Shown here: positions 24,431 through 33,037 of the stretch, piece by piece
How the letters are laid out: each line of letters opens with the position of its first letter
Position numbering within the stretch: the stretch's first letter is position 1
NCBI GenBank assembly: GCA_964432415.1
Contig: CAYSNW010000009.1
Span: 1 to 64,000 of the forward strand
Direction of reading: 5' to 3'
Length of the DNA: 64,000 bases
Source of the DNA: JAFECT01 sp964432415
GTDB taxonomy: Bacteria > Pseudomonadota > Alphaproteobacteria > Caulobacterales > Caulobacteraceae
Translations under genes and position numbers: made by a program
The notes under the pieces: model-generated
The model's database searches: none
Seen by the model: the letters and a program-made list of their open reading frames with translations, nothing else
What the model was told of the DNA's origin: nothing

Positions 24431-27298
24431 CTAGTGCGCCTCGTCCCAGTTCTTGGCCCAGCGGGCGTCGACGGTCAGCGGCACGCTGAGCGCCACCGCC
24501 GGTTCGGCCGCCTTTTCCATTACCGCGCGGATGACCACGGACGCAGCTTCCGCCTCGCCCTCCGGCGCCTCGAACACCAGCTCGTCGTGGACCTGCAGCA
24601 GCATGCGGGTCTTGAGTCCCGCGTCGACCAGCGCCTGGGGCATGCGCATCATGGCGCGCCGGATGATGTCGGCGGCGGTGCCCTGGATCGGGGCGTTGAT
24701 CGCCGCCCGCTCGGCGAACTGGCGGTGGCCGACATTGGAGGAGCGGATCTCCGGGATGTTCACCCGGCGGCCGAACAGGGTGGTGACGAAGCCGTGCTCG
24801 CGCACGAGCGCCTTGGTCGTCTCCATATAGGCCCGAATGCCCGGAAAGCGCTCGAAATAGGTGTTGATGTAGGCGGCCGCCTCCTCGCGCGGGATGGACA
24901 GCTGGTTGGCCAGGCCGAAGGCGGAAATTCCGTATACGATTCCGAAATTGATCGCCTTGGCGCGGCGCCGGGTCTCGGAAGGCATGCCCTCGATCGGCAC
25001 GCCGAACATCTCGGACGCGGTGGAGGCGTGGATGTCCTGGCCGGCGGCGAAGGCGGCCTTCAACTGGGGGATGTCGCCCATGTGAGCGAGGATGCGCAGC
25101 TCGATCTGGCTGTAGTCGGCGCTGATCAGGACATTACCGTCGTCGGCGATGAAGGCGGTACGGATCTGCCGGCCCGTCTCGGTGCGGATCGGGATGTTCT
25201 GCAGGTTGGGGTCGGACGAGGCCAGGCGCCCCGTGGACGAGGCGGCCAGGGTGAAGCTCGTGTGCACACGTCCGGTCTTCTCGTCGGCGGCGGCGACCAG
25301 GGCGTCGGTGTAGGTGCCCTTGAGCTTGGACAGCTGGCGCCATTCAAGCAGGGCGCGGGGCAGTTCATGCCCGGCCTGGGCCAACTCCTCCAGGATCGAG
25401 GCGTCGGTGCCGTAGGCGCCGGTGGCGGTCTTCTTGCCGCCGGGCAGGTTCAGCTCGCCGAACAGGATGTCGCCGATCTGCTTGGGGCTGCCGAGGTTGA
25501 AGGGGCGGCCCGCCAGGGCGTGAGCCTGGGCCTCGAACTCGCCCATGCCCTTGCCGAACACGTTGGACAGGTGGCGCAGCCGCTCGTGATCGACCTTGAT
25601 CCCGGCCAGCTCCATGCCGGTCAGAACCGCGGGCATTCCGCGCTCCAGCGTTTCGTATACGGTCGCCAGGCCCTCGCGCGCCAGGCGGGGTTTCAGGATT
25701 TGCCACAGGCGCAGGGTGACGTCCGCGTCCTCCGCCGCGTAGCAGGTCGCGGGCTTGAGCTCGACGTGCTTGAAGCTCTTCTGGGCCTTGCCGGCGCCGG
25801 TGACGGACTTGAAGGCGATGGGCTTGTGGCCGAGGAACTCCTCGGACAGGGCGTCCATGCCGTGGCCGTGCAGGCCCTGGTCCAGCACGTAGGACATCAG
25901 CATGGTGTCGTCGATCGGCGCGATGTTGACGCCGTAGCGGGCCATCACCGCCAGGTCGTACTTGATGTTCTGGCCGACCTTGAGCACCGCCGGGCTTTCC
26001 AGCAGGGGCTTCAGCCGTTCCATGGCGGCGGCGCAGTCGAGCTGGGTCGGCCCCTCGCCGGAGAAGGCCAGGCCGCCGTCGTCGGAGCAGTGGCCGAAGG
26101 GGACGTAGCAGGCCTGATTGGGGCCGACCGCGATGGACAGGCCGCAAATGCCGGCATGGGTGGCTGACAGCGCATCGGTCTCGGTGTCGAAGCCGATGAC
26201 CCCGGCCTCGAAGCCGCGGGCGATCCAGCGGTCGAGGGTCTCCATGTCCTGGACGCACTCGTAGGCCTCGACGTCGAAAACGTGCGGGGCCGAGGGCGCA
26301 GCGTCCGCGCCGGGTGTGACCACGCTGGGGGTCGGGGCCGAGGAGGATTCACGCGCCTCCACCCGGCCGTCTCCGACCCGGCGCGCCAGGGTGCGGAACT
26401 CCATCTTGTCCAGGAAATCGGCCAGCACCTGCGGGTCCGGGTGGCGGATGGCGAAGTCCGCGATCGGCTCTGGGACCGGCGCGTCGCAGGTCAGGCGCAC
26501 CAGTTCGCGCGAGAGGCGGATCTGGTCGGCGAACTCGATCAGGGTCTCGCGGCGCTTGTCCTGCTTGACCTCGGACGCCCGGGCCAGGACCTGGTCGAGG
26601 TCGCCGTATTCCAGCAGCAGCTGGGCGGCGGTCTTGGGGCCGATGCCGGGGGCGCCGGGGACGTTATCCACGCTGTCGCCGATCAGGGCCTGGGCGTCGA
26701 CCACCAGTTCGGGCGGCACGCCGAACTTCTCGATCACCTGCTCGCGACCGATCTTCACATTCTTCATCGGGTCGAACATCGAGACCCGCTCACGCACCAG
26801 CTGCATCAGGTCCTTGTCGGAGGAGACGATGATGGCCTCCCCGCCCATGGCCTCGGCCTGGCAGGCGTAGGTGGCGATCAGGTCGTCCGCCTCGTAGCCG
26901 TTCAGCTCCACGCACGGCAGGCCGAAGGCGCGGGTCGCCTCGCGCACCAGGGCGAACTGCGGGACCAGGTCTTCCGGCGCCGGCGGGCGATGGGCCTTGT
27001 ACTGGTCGTAGAGGTCGTTGCGGAACGTCTTTTCCGAGGCGTCGAAGATCACCGCCAGGTGGGTCGGCGCCTCGGAGCCCTTGGTCTCCTGGATGAACTT
27101 CCACAGCATGTTGCAGAAGCCGGCCACGGCGCCGACCGGCATGCCGTCCGACTTGCGGGTCAGCTGGGGAAGGGCGTGATAGGCGCGGAAGATGTATCCC
27201 GAGCCGTCGATCAGGAAGAGACGCACCGCCGGTCCGTCCTGGGTCAGGGGGCGATCGACGACGACTTCTGCGGAATCGGGGGAGAGGGTCTCGCTCAT
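24431..27298 (-). CDS. polA: DNA polymerase I
   Basis: A 955-residue polymerase for Okazaki-fragment processing and repair. The N-terminal 5'-3' exonuclease domain shows FLIDGSGYIFRAYHA and IVSSDKDLMQLV. The 3'-5' proofreading domain has FDTETDALS and NIKYDLAVMARYG, so it is probably active. The polymerase domain has motif A DYSQIELRILAHM, motif B RRAKAINFGIVYGIS and motif C QVHDELVFE. Several in-frame starts exist (27334 GTG, 27310 ATG, 27298 ATG); I chose 27298 because its residues (SETLSPDS) precede the domain directly, but no start has a clear ribosome site. It is transcribed alone. Confidence 0.96.
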   Translation of the reverse strand: MSETLSPDSAEVVVDRPLTQDGPAVRLFLIDGSGYIFRAYHALPQLTRKSDGMPVGAVAGFCNMLWKFIQETKGSEAPTHLAVIFDASEKTFRNDLYDQYKAHRPPAPEDLVPQFALVREATRAFGLPCVELNGYEADDLIATYACQAEAMGGEAIIVSSDKDLMQLVRERVSMFDPMKNVKIGREQVIEKFGVPPELVVDAQALIGDSVDNVPGAPGIGPKTAAQLLLEYGDLDQVLARASEVKQDKRRETLIEFADQIRLSRELVRLTCDAPVPEPIADFAIRHPDPQVLADFLDKMEFRTLARRVGDGRVEARESSSAPTPSVVTPGADAAPSAPHVFDVEAYECVQDMETLDRWIARGFEAGVIGFDTETDALSATHAGICGLSIAVGPNQACYVPFGHCSDDGGLAFSGEGPTQLDCAAAMERLKPLLESPAVLKVGQNIKYDLAVMARYGVNIAPIDDTMLMSYVLDQGLHGHGMDALSEEFLGHKPIAFKSVTGAGKAQKSFKHVELKPATCYAAEDADVTLRLWQILKPRLAREGLATVYETLERGMPAVLTGMELAGIKVDHERLRHLSNVFGKGMGEFEAQAHALAGRPFNLGSPKQIGDILFGELNLPGGKKTATGAYGTDASILEELAQAGHELPRALLEWRQLSKLKGTYTDALVAAADEKTGRVHTSFTLAASSTGRLASSDPNLQNIPIRTETGRQIRTAFIADDGNVLISADYSQIELRILAHMGDIPQLKAAFAAGQDIHASTASEMFGVPIEGMPSETRRRAKAINFGIVYGISAFGLANQLSIPREEAAAYINTYFERFPGIRAYMETTKALVREHGFVTTLFGRRVNIPEIRSSNVGHRQFAERAAINAPIQGTAADIIRRAMMRMPQALVDAGLKTRMLLQVHDELVFEAPEGEAEAASVVIRAVMEKAAEPAVALSVPLTVDARWAKNWDEAH

Positions 27299-27448
27299 GG
27301 GGGCGAACATAGGGCGGCGGCGGCGCCCGGTCACCTGCGATGCGGCGAGGCGGCGAAGCCGTTTGTGTCGCTCACGAGATTGATACCGGCGTTCTCTGGC
27401 GAAGCTTTCGCGGTTCGGTTAATGTCGGCCGCGTAGGAGGAACCTGTC

Positions 27449-27535
27449 ATGAAGAAAGTTCTCGTCGCCGTCGCCGTGCTGGGGATGACTCTCGGTCTGT
27501 CCGCCTGCTCGGTCTGGCATCACATCTTCGGCTGA
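27449..27535 (+). CDS. 28-residue lipoprotein
   Basis: A very short gene, too small for most ORF callers. It begins with a strong AGGAGG seven bases before ATG. The peptide MKKVLVAVAVLGMTLGLSAC is a complete lipoprotein signal with lipobox LSAC, and the mature part is only about nine residues (CSVWHHIFG). It resembles entericidin-size lipoproteins, but lacks their Lys/Gly-rich tail. The tail is Trp/His-rich, which could bind metal or membrane. A hairpin follows 45 bases after the stop. The RBS and lipobox make it credible; function is unknown. Confidence 0.65.
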   Translation: MKKVLVAVAVLGMTLGLSACSVWHHIFG

Positions 27536-27580
27536 TGACTTCGGGCCTGCTTCAGGCCTGAGGCTTACTGCCTAGCTTGG

Positions 27581-27615
27581 CGCCGCCGGAAACCCGTGAG
27601 AACGGGCCGGCGGCG
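27581..27615. terminator. GC-rich hairpin between small lipoprotein and gloA
   Basis: Stem CGCCGCCGG (27581-27589) pairs with CCGGCGGCG (27607-27615). It lies between convergent genes, followed by TTCGCTTTAC on the plus strand, so it may stop transcription of the 28-residue lipoprotein gene. Confidence 0.55.
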
Positions 27616-27634
27616 TTCGCTTTACTGTCAGGTG

Positions 27635-28075
27635 CTACCAGCTACCCGTATTGGGCATGGAAAGCCACGGCTCGGCGGGTTCCAGCGCCCCGCCCTTCTG
27701 CAGCAGCTCGATGGAGACGCCGTCCGGCGAACGGACGAAGGCCATGCGCCCGCACCGCGGCGGCCGGTTGATGGTCACGCCCCCGGCCATAAGCGAGGCG
27801 CAGGTGGCGTAGATGTCGTCGACCTCATAGGCCAGGTGGCCGAAGTTGCGCCCGCCTCCGTAGTCCTCCGGGTCGTAGTTGTAGGTCAGCTCGACCATCG
27901 GGGCCGAGTCGGCGCCGGCCTTTTCGGCGTCGCCTGGCGCGGCCAGGAAGACCAGGGTGAAGCGCCCCTGGGGATTGTCCTTACGGCGGACTTCCTTCAA
28001 CCCCAGCTTGGCGCAATAGAAGTCCAGCGAGGCGTCCAGGTCTTTGACCCGGACCATGGTGTGCAGGTAGCGCAT
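27635..28075 (-). CDS. gloA: Lactoylglutathione lyase (glyoxalase I)
   Basis: A 146-residue VOC-fold enzyme that converts the methylglyoxal-glutathione hemithioacetal to S-lactoylglutathione. The four metal ligands can be placed: His5 (YLHTMVRV), Glu62 (VELTYNY), His80 (NFGHLAYEV) and Glu123 (GVSIELLQKG). The opening TMVRVKDLDASLDFYCAKLG is diagnostic. I chose ATG at 28075; the frame extends upstream without family support. It is divergent from the DUF2007 gene. Confidence 0.95.
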   Translation of the reverse strand: MRYLHTMVRVKDLDASLDFYCAKLGLKEVRRKDNPQGRFTLVFLAAPGDAEKAGADSAPMVELTYNYDPEDYGGGRNFGHLAYEVDDIYATCASLMAGGVTINRPPRCGRMAFVRSPDGVSIELLQKGGALEPAEPWLSMPNTGSW

Positions 28076-28111
28076 GAGCGGCCTCCAGTGACGGCGAGGT
28101 TTTAGGCGGCG

Positions 28112-28327
28112 ATGGTCGAACTGGAAAGAACCCGCGATCCGGTGCGCGCGCACGCCCTGCAGGCGGCGCTGAAGGACGCGGGCATCGAGAGCTTCATCTT
28201 CGACCAGGCGGCCGGCGGGCTGTGGCCGGGCGCCATTCCGGTGCGGCTGATGGTCGATGCGGAGGACGAGGCCCAGGCCAAGCGGGTGTTGAAGGAGCTG
28301 GGGTGGGAGGCGTCGAAAATTCCCTGA
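28112..28327 (+). CDS. DUF2007-type small protein
   Basis: A 71-residue protein matching the DUF2007 pattern: MVELERTRDPVRAHALQAAL, a central DQAAGGLWP, and VRLMVDAEDEAQAKRVLKEL. The family is a small ferredoxin-like fold annotated as putative signal transducing; no reaction is known. It starts 36 bases from the divergent gloA start and is followed by a hairpin before the convergent zinc-finger gene. Confidence 0.8.
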   Translation: MVELERTRDPVRAHALQAALKDAGIESFIFDQAAGGLWPGAIPVRLMVDAEDEAQAKRVLKELGWEASKIP

Positions 28328-28329
28328 AG

Positions 28330-28351
28330 CCGATGGCCATGCCCCCATCGG
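28330..28351. terminator. Hairpin between convergent small genes
   Basis: CCGATGG (28330-28336) pairs with CCATCGG (28345-28351). It starts three bases after the DUF2007 stop and lies before the stop of the zinc-finger gene on the other strand. There is no clear T-run. Confidence 0.4.
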
Positions 28352-28372
28352 GGACATGAAATCTCTTCAGGC

Positions 28373-28618
28373 CTAGTCGATGCTTTCCGGCTCGTTGGCG
28401 GCCGGGTCGGCGAACTCGGTCTCATGGCTGTGGTGGTCGGCGTCGGCCGCCAGTTCGAAGCGGCGGTCGCAGTAGCCGCATTCCACAAAGTGTTCGTCGC
28501 CCATCTCCATGTAGACGAGCGGATGGCCGAGCGCGCCGCCGCCGCCGTCGCAGGCCACGCGCTTGGAGCGGACGAGGATGACCTCGGGCGCGGGCGGGGC
28601 GGAATCGATGGGCGGCAT
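28373..28618 (-). CDS. CHCC-type zinc-finger protein
   Basis: An 81-residue protein with a zinc ribbon: VACDGGGGALGHP, then FVECGYCDRRF, giving ligands Cys, His, Cys, Cys as in the zf-CHCC family related to mitochondrial NDUFS6. The C-terminus is acidic and His-rich (DADHHSHETEF). Family members accompany respiratory complex I, though no nuo gene is nearby. ATG 28618 is chosen over an upstream start at 28654. Confidence 0.83.
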   Translation of the reverse strand: MPPIDSAPPAPEVILVRSKRVACDGGGGALGHPLVYMEMGDEHFVECGYCDRRFELAADADHHSHETEFADPAANEPESID

Positions 28619-28721
28619 GGGGTTCGGGCCTTGGCGTAGGGGTTGCGGCGGCATACCTATGCGGCGCGTCCCATCCCGTCAATTTCGGGGCTTCCGCGCC
28701 CCCGTCGAAGAACCGCTCCGC

Positions 28722-29684
28722 ATGTCCCTGCCCGAATACGCGCTGGAGGTCTCCGGCCTCGTCAAGGTCTACCCCAAGGGCAAGGCCACGGCCGAGAAGG
28801 TCGCCCTGAAGGGCGTGGACCTGAAGGTGAAGCGCGGCTCGATGTTCGGCCTGCTGGGCCCCAACGGCGCGGGCAAGTCGACGCTGATCAACATCCTGGC
28901 GGGCCTCTGCCAGAAGACCTCGGGCAGGGCCGCGATCTGGGGCCGCGACATCGACGAGCGGCCCCGCGACGCGCGCGCGGCGCTGGGGGTGGTGCCGCAG
29001 GAGCTGGCGGCGGACGTGTTCTTCACGCCGAAGGAGGCGCTGGAGGTGCAGGCCGGCCTCTACGGCGTGCCCAAGGAAAAGCGCCGCACCGACGAGCTGC
29101 TGGCGGCGCTGGGACTGACCGACAAGGCCGACGCCTATGTGCGCCAGCTGTCCGGCGGCATGAAGCGGCGGCTGATGGTGGCCAAGGCGCTGACCCACAA
29201 CCCGCCGGTGCTGATCCTGGACGAGCCGACCGCGGGCGTGGACGTGGAGCTGAGGCGCCAGCTCTGGGCCTATGTGCGCCGGCTGAACGCCGAGGGCGTG
29301 ACCATCCTCCTGACCACCCACTATCTGGAAGAGGCGCAGGAGCTCTGCGACACCATCGCCATCGTCAACCGGGGCGAGGTGGTGGCCTGCGAACCGACGC
29401 CCCAGCTGCTCAGCCGCCTCGACACCCGCGCGGTGGTGGTCACCCCCGAGGAGCCGCTCACCGTGGCGCCCGAACTGAAGGGCTTCGAGACGAAGCTGCG
29501 TGCCGGCGGCGGCTTCGCGGTCACCTACCGCACCGGACAGTCCAGCGTGGAACAGGTTCTGGCGGCGGTGCGCGCGGCGGGCCTGCACATCAAGGACATC
29601 GTCACCGAGGACCCGGACCTGGAGGACGTCTTCATGGCCCTGACCTACGGCGACGCCAACGCCGCCGACCCGACCCGAGACTGA
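28722..29684 (+). CDS. ABC transporter ATP-binding protein (ABC-2/DrrA type)
   Basis: A 320-residue ATPase subunit. Walker A GPNGAGKST (46-54), signature LSGGMKRRLMVAKAL and Walker B VLILDEPTAGVD are complete, and the family D-loop and H-loop (TTHYLEE) follow. The C-terminal extension (about 230-320) is typical of ABC-2 exporters. ATG 28722 is chosen; the frame upstream runs over the divergent zinc-finger gene. No ABC-2 permease is adjacent: the next gene is a DUF3995 membrane protein 12 bases later, which may be co-expressed but is not a known permease. Confidence 0.93.
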   Translation: MSLPEYALEVSGLVKVYPKGKATAEKVALKGVDLKVKRGSMFGLLGPNGAGKSTLINILAGLCQKTSGRAAIWGRDIDERPRDARAALGVVPQELAADVFFTPKEALEVQAGLYGVPKEKRRTDELLAALGLTDKADAYVRQLSGGMKRRLMVAKALTHNPPVLILDEPTAGVDVELRRQLWAYVRRLNAEGVTILLTTHYLEEAQELCDTIAIVNRGEVVACEPTPQLLSRLDTRAVVVTPEEPLTVAPELKGFETKLRAGGGFAVTYRTGQSSVEQVLAAVRAAGLHIKDIVTEDPDLEDVFMALTYGDANAADPTRD

Positions 29685-29696
29685 GGAAACCCCGTC

Positions 29697-30149
29697 ATGA
29701 CCCTGTATCCGCGTCTGCTGGCCCTGGTCATGAGCGGCGTGCTGGGTCTCATCGCCCTGTTGCATCTGCTGTGGGCCTTCGGGGTCAGCTTCCCGCGCGG
29801 CGACCGCGAGAGCCTCGCCCGCACCGTGATCGGCGCCCGTGGGCGGGACGGGATCATGCCCTCGCCGCTGTCCTGCGTGGTCGTGGCCTTGGTCATTGCC
29901 GCCCTTGCCGCCCTACCGTTGCTGCAAGCGGCAGTGGTCATCACACCCCTGCCCTGGGACGGGATCCAGCGAGTCGGCTGGGTGGTCGCCGTGATCTTCT
30001 TGCTGCGGGGCGTGGCCTCCTTCACCCCCGTCTGGCGGGCCCGCTTTCCGGGCCAGCCCTTCGCGACGCTGGACTGCATTCTCTACGGCCCGCTCTGCCT
30101 GGCCCTGGCGGCGGGATTCATAGCGCTGGAATACTGTTATTCGCTCTGA
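29697..30149 (+). CDS. DUF3995 integral membrane protein
   Basis: A 150-residue protein with about four hydrophobic spans (LVMSGVLGLIALLHLLWAF, SCVVVALVIAALAALPLLQA, VGWVVAVIFLLRGVASF, LYGPLCLALAAGFIALEY). The LHLLWAFG start and RGVASFTP with the final LYGPLCL match the DUF3995 pattern. The function is unknown. It follows the ABC ATPase gene by 12 bases and has GGAAA upstream of its ATG, so they probably share a transcript. Confidence 0.8.
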   Translation: MTLYPRLLALVMSGVLGLIALLHLLWAFGVSFPRGDRESLARTVIGARGRDGIMPSPLSCVVVALVIAALAALPLLQAAVVITPLPWDGIQRVGWVVAVIFLLRGVASFTPVWRARFPGQPFATLDCILYGPLCLALAAGFIALEYCYSL

Positions 30150-30237
30150 GGCGCCGTTCACCGCATCGGGGTTGTGGGCGGCCGCCCTTGCGCCCTAGCC
30201 TCGCTGCCGGCCCGACCTCGGGTGAGGAGAACCGATC

Positions 30238-30609
30238 ATGTCCAGGATCCTGATGGTGTTCGCGGCCACGGCCGCCGTTTCCCTGACCCTCGCCCCCGTG
30301 GCCCTGTCCCAGGGCCTGCCGATGTCGGTGGTGGCGCCGAGACCCGCCAGCACGGGCAACTATGGTTTCGGCGATCGCGCGCCCGGCGCACCCGCTCCGG
30401 CGGTGGCCTGCCGGCTGGACCGGACGGGCCATGTGGTGCTGGTCAACGAGGGCGGGGCCATCGAGGCCGGCTACAAGATCATCTACCGCATCGGCGACGG
30501 GCCGGCGGTCAAGGCTCCCCTGCGCCAGACCATGGGCCAGCACGTGGTGCTGAACACCGGCCAGACCGCCGCCGCGCCCCTGAAATGCCGCGCGCGAGTC
30601 GTTTTCTGA
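30238..30609 (+). CDS. Exported protein of unknown function (123 aa)
   Basis: A signal peptide (RILMVFAATAAVSLTLAPVALSQG) with a good upstream GAGGAG indicates export. The mature part has two cysteines (VACRLDRTGHVVLVNEG and LKCRARVVF) that may form a disulfide, and a pattern of beta strands (GYKIIYRIGDG, HVVLNTG) suggestive of a small immunoglobulin-like or CARDB-like fold. No family recognised. The tRNA gene starts 67 bases further on. Confidence 0.7.
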   Translation: MSRILMVFAATAAVSLTLAPVALSQGLPMSVVAPRPASTGNYGFGDRAPGAPAPAVACRLDRTGHVVLVNEGGAIEAGYKIIYRIGDGPAVKAPLRQTMGQHVVLNTGQTAAAPLKCRARVVF

Positions 30610-30676
30610 GCAGGCTCCGGCGGGCGGGATTGAGCCCGGCGGGCCTTTCCGCTAGACACACCCGCCCGCAAGGGAT

Positions 30677-30753
30677 GCACCCGTAGCTCAGCTGGATAGA
30701 GCGTTGCCCTCCGAAGGCAAAGGTCACACGTTCGAATCGTGTCGGGTGCGCCA
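30677..30753 (+). tRNA. tRNA-Arg (anticodon CCG)
   Basis: A complete 77-base cloverleaf. The acceptor stem GCACCCG pairs with CGGGTGC, followed by discriminator G and encoded CCA. The D arm contains AGCTCAGCTGGATAGAGC, the anticodon stem-loop TTGCC-CTCCGAA-GGCAA gives CCG, which reads CGG arginine codons, and the T arm contains GTTCGAAT. CGG is a common codon in such GC-rich genomes. Confidence 0.97.
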
Positions 30754-31246
30754 GCTTGGCGCCCTTGCCGCACTCGGCTGCCTGCTGTGGGCGGGCGCGG
30801 CCTACGCGAAACCCGAAAAAGCGCCGACCGGCCTCGCGGGCCTGGAATACCTCGCCACCATGGACGGCCAGTGCAGCCGCCTGGTGCTGGGCGGCAAGGA
30901 CGCGTCGAGCGCCTGCGAACCCCATGTGCTGAACGAGGTATTCAAGAGCGGGCGCGTCGGCTTCACCTTCGTCGCCAAGGACGGGACCGTGGTGTCGTTC
31001 AGCGGCCAGGGGCCGAAGCAGGTCAAGCTCGACCCGGATACGGTGTCCCAGCCGCTGGACACCGTCATCCTGACCCAGGCCGGCGCAAAGACGCCCCCCG
31101 CCGCCGCCAAAGGGACGGGCGCCTGCACCTACACCAACCCGATGAAGGGCCCGAGCCATATCAACTGCTCGGCCCGCACGGAGCACGGCCAGTTTGAGGC
31201 GGTCTTCGTCTCCGACGGACAGCCGCCGACCTTCAAGACGTTTTGA
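30746..31246 (+). CDS. Secreted protein of unknown function; start lies in the tRNA 3' end
   Basis: The mature protein (about 145 residues) follows a signal peptide, QLGALAALGCLLWAGAAYA, encoded straight after the tRNA. The only usable start in frame near it is GTG at 30746, inside the tRNA acceptor stem; no ATG, GTG or TTG follows before the signal peptide. Body motifs include DGQCSRLVLGG, SACEPHVLNEVF, CTYTNP and HINCSARTEHGQFEA, with four or more cysteines likely disulfide-bonded. No family recognised. Tail-to-tail with the CocE-type gene, overlapping it by 14 bases. The start may be unusual or the 5' end lost. Confidence 0.6.
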   Translation: MRQLGALAALGCLLWAGAAYAKPEKAPTGLAGLEYLATMDGQCSRLVLGGKDASSACEPHVLNEVFKSGRVGFTFVAKDGTVVSFSGQGPKQVKLDPDTVSQPLDTVILTQAGAKTPPAAAKGTGACTYTNPMKGPSHINCSARTEHGQFEAVFVSDGQPPTFKTF

Positions 31247-33026
31247 GCGCCCTCACCACCGGCAGCACCACCGTCGAGGCATGCTCCACGGTCCCCAGGA
31301 TCGTCACCACCGGCGCCGGGGTGACCGGGGTGCGGACCCGCTCGCGATAGTCGGCGCCGGCTACGGTGACGCGCATCCGGTGCCCGGCCTTGAACAGCCA
31401 GGAGGTGGGCAGGATCGAGAAGACCAGGTGGGCTGGCTCGCCGGGAACCAGGGGCTTTGCGTCCTCGGCCGCCGCGCGGTGCCAGGGCAGGCCCATGACG
31501 TTGTAGCGCGGGGTGTTGAGCTGGCGCAGCGAGGCCTTCAGGCGGCCCTCGGTGACGGGGGTGGAGGTCCCGTCGGGGGCCACGTCCTCGAGATAGACGA
31601 ACAGGTTGCCGTCGGTGGCGGTGGAGGTGATCCACAGGTCCGCGACCGGATCGCCGGTGACCTCGGTGTCCGCCTTGAGTACGGGCCCCAGGAAGTGCGG
31701 TCCCGCGTGCTCCGCCACGCAGTTGGGGGCGCCCGTGAGCAGTCCTGGCACCGGCGATTTGTAGCTCGGGCAGTCGACGTCGTAGCGCACCGCGAAGGCC
31801 GACTGGCTGCCCTTGCCGCGCGGCGCCTGGGCGGTGAGGTCCCCGCCCGTAGGCGTGCGCCCGGCCAGGAAGAAGCGGGTCGGCTCCATGCCCGCGACGG
31901 GCCAGGTCTTCGACGAGCGCCACTCGGTCCCGGGGGCCGCGTTGACGGTGAAGTAGTGGATGGGATCCTGGGCGTTCAGGCCGGTGTCGATCCCCTTCAG
32001 GTGCTGGTCGAAGAAGCGATGCATCTCGCCGATCAGATCGAAATCGCCGTTGCCGCAGTGGGTCCAGGGGCCGATCACGATGTGGCGGTCATGGGTCATG
32101 TTCTGGAAGGTGATCAGGCCCTGTTCGCGCAGGTCGTCGTACCAGCCGCCCTGGACGTAGATGGCCGTGCCCGAGGCCTGCATCTGAGGCATGAAACTGG
32201 CGACGCTGCCCTCGTACCAGAAGCGGCTGGCCGTCCCGGTCGACCAGCTGTCGCGATAGGGCATCGACGCCCACATGGCGGCCAGGACGGTCGCGCCCTG
32301 GTGCTCCTCGGCCGCCTGGCGCAGCAGGGTCTTGGATTCGTCGCCCTGGACGCCGGTGACCTTCATGTCCTGTTCGATGGTGCGCTCGGGACCCGTGCCC
32401 CAGTTGGCGAAGATGCCGCCGCGCAGGAAGCCGTCGTACTTCTCCCAGGAGAAGCAGCCGGCCCAGGCGGCTGCGAGATGAGGGTTGGCGGCGGTGACCG
32501 CGTGCATGGAGGCGTCGCCCGTGTTGGAGCAGCCGTAGACCCCGACCTTGCCGGTCGACCAGGGCTGGGCGGCGAGCCAGTCGATCACCTCATAGGCGTC
32601 GTAGGCCTCGGTGCGGTCGTTGTAGCCGCGCCGGCGGCCGAAGGACGGGCCCTGGCCGCGCCGGGCCACCTGGACCACGACATAGCCGTAGCGGGCGAGG
32701 TTGAGCGCCCCACGATAGCCCTTGGCCTGGGCCCCCGCGCCGATGGGCCCGCCGGCCGAGCCGGGTCCGGCGATCTCCAGCGTGTGGTGCCAGAGGACCG
32801 GAAACCTGCCCTCGACCGCCTGGCCGCCCCGCGCCGGGCGGGTGATGGAGACCGCGAGCCGCACGCCGTCGCGCATGGGCAGGTAGATCGAGGTGGTGAT
32901 GGTCTCGGGGAATTCCTCCGCCGGGGCGTACTGGCCGAAGGGCGCAGGCTGGGCGAAGGCGGCCGGCGCCATCAGGGCGAAGGCGGCGGCGGTCAGGAGG
33001 GCGAGGGCGCGGAACATGCGGGTCAT
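31233..33026 (-). CDS. CocE/NonD-type (S15-like) hydrolase, exported
   Basis: A 597-residue alpha/beta hydrolase with a signal peptide (MFRALALLTAAAFALMAPAAFAQ), so it acts in the periplasm. The nucleophile motif is GCSNTG with Ser167, typical of X-Pro dipeptidyl-peptidase/cocaine esterase families. Domain order is the alpha/beta core, a helical cap, and a C-terminal jelly-roll-like domain (VADLWITSTATDGNLFVYLED, GHRMRVTVAGADY). ATG 33026 has GAAGGGA upstream. It is the last gene of the TonB-receptor and esterase run; an ester or amide of a plant-derived compound is a plausible substrate. Confidence 0.9.
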   Translation of the reverse strand: MTRMFRALALLTAAAFALMAPAAFAQPAPFGQYAPAEEFPETITTSIYLPMRDGVRLAVSITRPARGGQAVEGRFPVLWHHTLEIAGPGSAGGPIGAGAQAKGYRGALNLARYGYVVVQVARRGQGPSFGRRRGYNDRTEAYDAYEVIDWLAAQPWSTGKVGVYGCSNTGDASMHAVTAANPHLAAAWAGCFSWEKYDGFLRGGIFANWGTGPERTIEQDMKVTGVQGDESKTLLRQAAEEHQGATVLAAMWASMPYRDSWSTGTASRFWYEGSVASFMPQMQASGTAIYVQGGWYDDLREQGLITFQNMTHDRHIVIGPWTHCGNGDFDLIGEMHRFFDQHLKGIDTGLNAQDPIHYFTVNAAPGTEWRSSKTWPVAGMEPTRFFLAGRTPTGGDLTAQAPRGKGSQSAFAVRYDVDCPSYKSPVPGLLTGAPNCVAEHAGPHFLGPVLKADTEVTGDPVADLWITSTATDGNLFVYLEDVAPDGTSTPVTEGRLKASLRQLNTPRYNVMGLPWHRAAAEDAKPLVPGEPAHLVFSILPTSWLFKAGHRMRVTVAGADYRERVRTPVTPAPVVTILGTVEHASTVVLPVVRALKTS

Positions 33027-33037
33027 TCCCTTCGGGT

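Noticed and set aside
30704..30745. TTG start inside the tRNA for the secreted protein
   Set aside because: This would place coding sequence over the anticodon arm; the overlap is treated as an oddity, not a real N-terminus.
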